Below, piece after piece: positions 12,828-13,105 of a stretch of DNA of 13,105 nt. Location of the stretch: NCBI GenBank assembly GCA_003167055.1, contig PMUE01000020.1, positions 1-13,105 on the forward strand, in the 5' to 3' direction. The notes beneath the pieces were generated by a model that made no database searches, was not told where the DNA came from, and saw nothing but the letters and a program-made list of their open reading frames with translations. The translations under genes and the position numbers were made by a program. This stretch comes from Vulcanimicrobiota bacterium. Lineage in GTDB: Bacteria > Vulcanimicrobiota > Vulcanimicrobiia > Vulcanimicrobiales > Vulcanimicrobiaceae. The stretch's first letter is position 1; each line of letters opens with the position of its first letter.

Positions 12828-13105
12828 TTGTCTCAAAGCACGTGTCCGGTCCCTCACGGAAAGCCCCGCGCCCACCGATCGAACCGTGACTGGTGGCCCG
12901 AACAGCTTCGGCTGGGAATTCTGCGCCAGCATTCGCCGCAAGCCGACCCGATGGGCGAGCACTTCGACTACGCCAAGGAATTTGCAAAACTCGATCTCGC
13001 TGCGGTGAAGAACGATCTGCGCGCGTTGATGACCGATTCGCAAGAGTGGTGGCCGGCGGATTTCGGTAACTACGGTCCGCTCTTCATCCGCATGGCGTGG
13101 CACAG
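12828..13105 (+). CDS. katG: Catalase-peroxidase, N-terminal part (cut by the window end)
   Basis: The first 92 residues match bifunctional catalase-peroxidases, which are haem enzymes that remove hydrogen peroxide and oxidise small donors. After a short Cys-containing tail come NRDWWPEQL, HSPQADPMGEHFDYAKEF, LDLAAVKNDLRALMTDSQEWW, and PADFGNYGPLFIRMAWHS. The last holds the distal-side catalytic Arg, Trp and His of the family; this Trp also belongs to the Met-Tyr-Trp crosslink that gives catalase activity. The frame is intact up to base 13105 and continues outside the window. The start is TTG, supported by AAGGAGA at 7-base spacing. A promoter-like pair and a leader hairpin precede it, which suggests an independently regulated gene, as expected for peroxide response. 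Confidence 0.95.
   Translation, partial: MSQSTCPVPHGKPRAHRSNRDWWPEQLRLGILRQHSPQADPMGEHFDYAKEFAKLDLAAVKNDLRALMTDSQEWWPADFGNYGPLFIRMAWH

Noticed and set aside
1..13105. CRISPR array, insertion sequence or integrase
   Set aside because: No regularly spaced repeats, no transposase or integrase motifs and no terminal inverted repeats with target duplications were seen anywhere in the window.

Overview
The window comes from a fairly GC-rich bacterium that uses Shine-Dalgarno leaders and often GTG or TTG starts. The short AdoHcy hydrolase of the archaeal/thermophile type, the stand-alone FTCD-like cyclodeaminase and a DUF2214 protein do not point to ordinary Proteobacteria. A soil or rock lineage such as Eremiobacterota (WPS-2) would fit, but that is only an impression, and nothing in the window proves the taxon.

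Left part (1-8210), ordinary chromosome. It opens with the 3' end of a PHP-type phosphoesterase. A large secreted Asp-box (sortilin/VPS10-like) beta-propeller protein follows and faces a convergent cyclodeaminase/cyclohydrolase gene of folate one-carbon metabolism. Divergent from that gene runs a tight methyl-cycle operon: ahcY (SAH to homocysteine), metK (methionine to SAM, no gap) and a small exported protein whose start overlaps the metK stop by 4 nt. After a strong hairpin come a diverged paralogue of that exported protein, carrying a glycine zipper, and directly abutting it a four-helix DUF2214 membrane protein.

Middle (8211-8969), mostly non-coding. A good sigma70-type promoter drives a tiny 52-residue exported peptide. 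A tRNA-Asn(GTT) with encoded CCA has its own promoter and a perfect 19-bp terminator stem. Just beyond lie three abutting hairpins and a 16/17 copy of the tRNA T-arm, which looks like an integration footprint or a tRNA-derived repeat.

Right part (8970-12630), accessory-looking. Genes here have looser spacing and more AT-rich codons. They are a 54-residue small ORF, a DUF5677-like protein, a protein with a C-terminal HEPN/DUF4145-like domain carrying R-N-x5-H, and, after a gene-poor gap, an HNH-nuclease-like protein with two CxxC pairs. One or two small minus-strand genes follow. The combination (tRNA-proximal, DUF5677 + HEPN-like + HNH-like) is the best candidate here for an undescribed defence or toxin-type module, though no function is proven.

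Right edge: the 5' end of katG (catalase-peroxidase), with a TTG start, a strong ribosome-binding site, a likely promoter and a leader hairpin, is cut by the window end.
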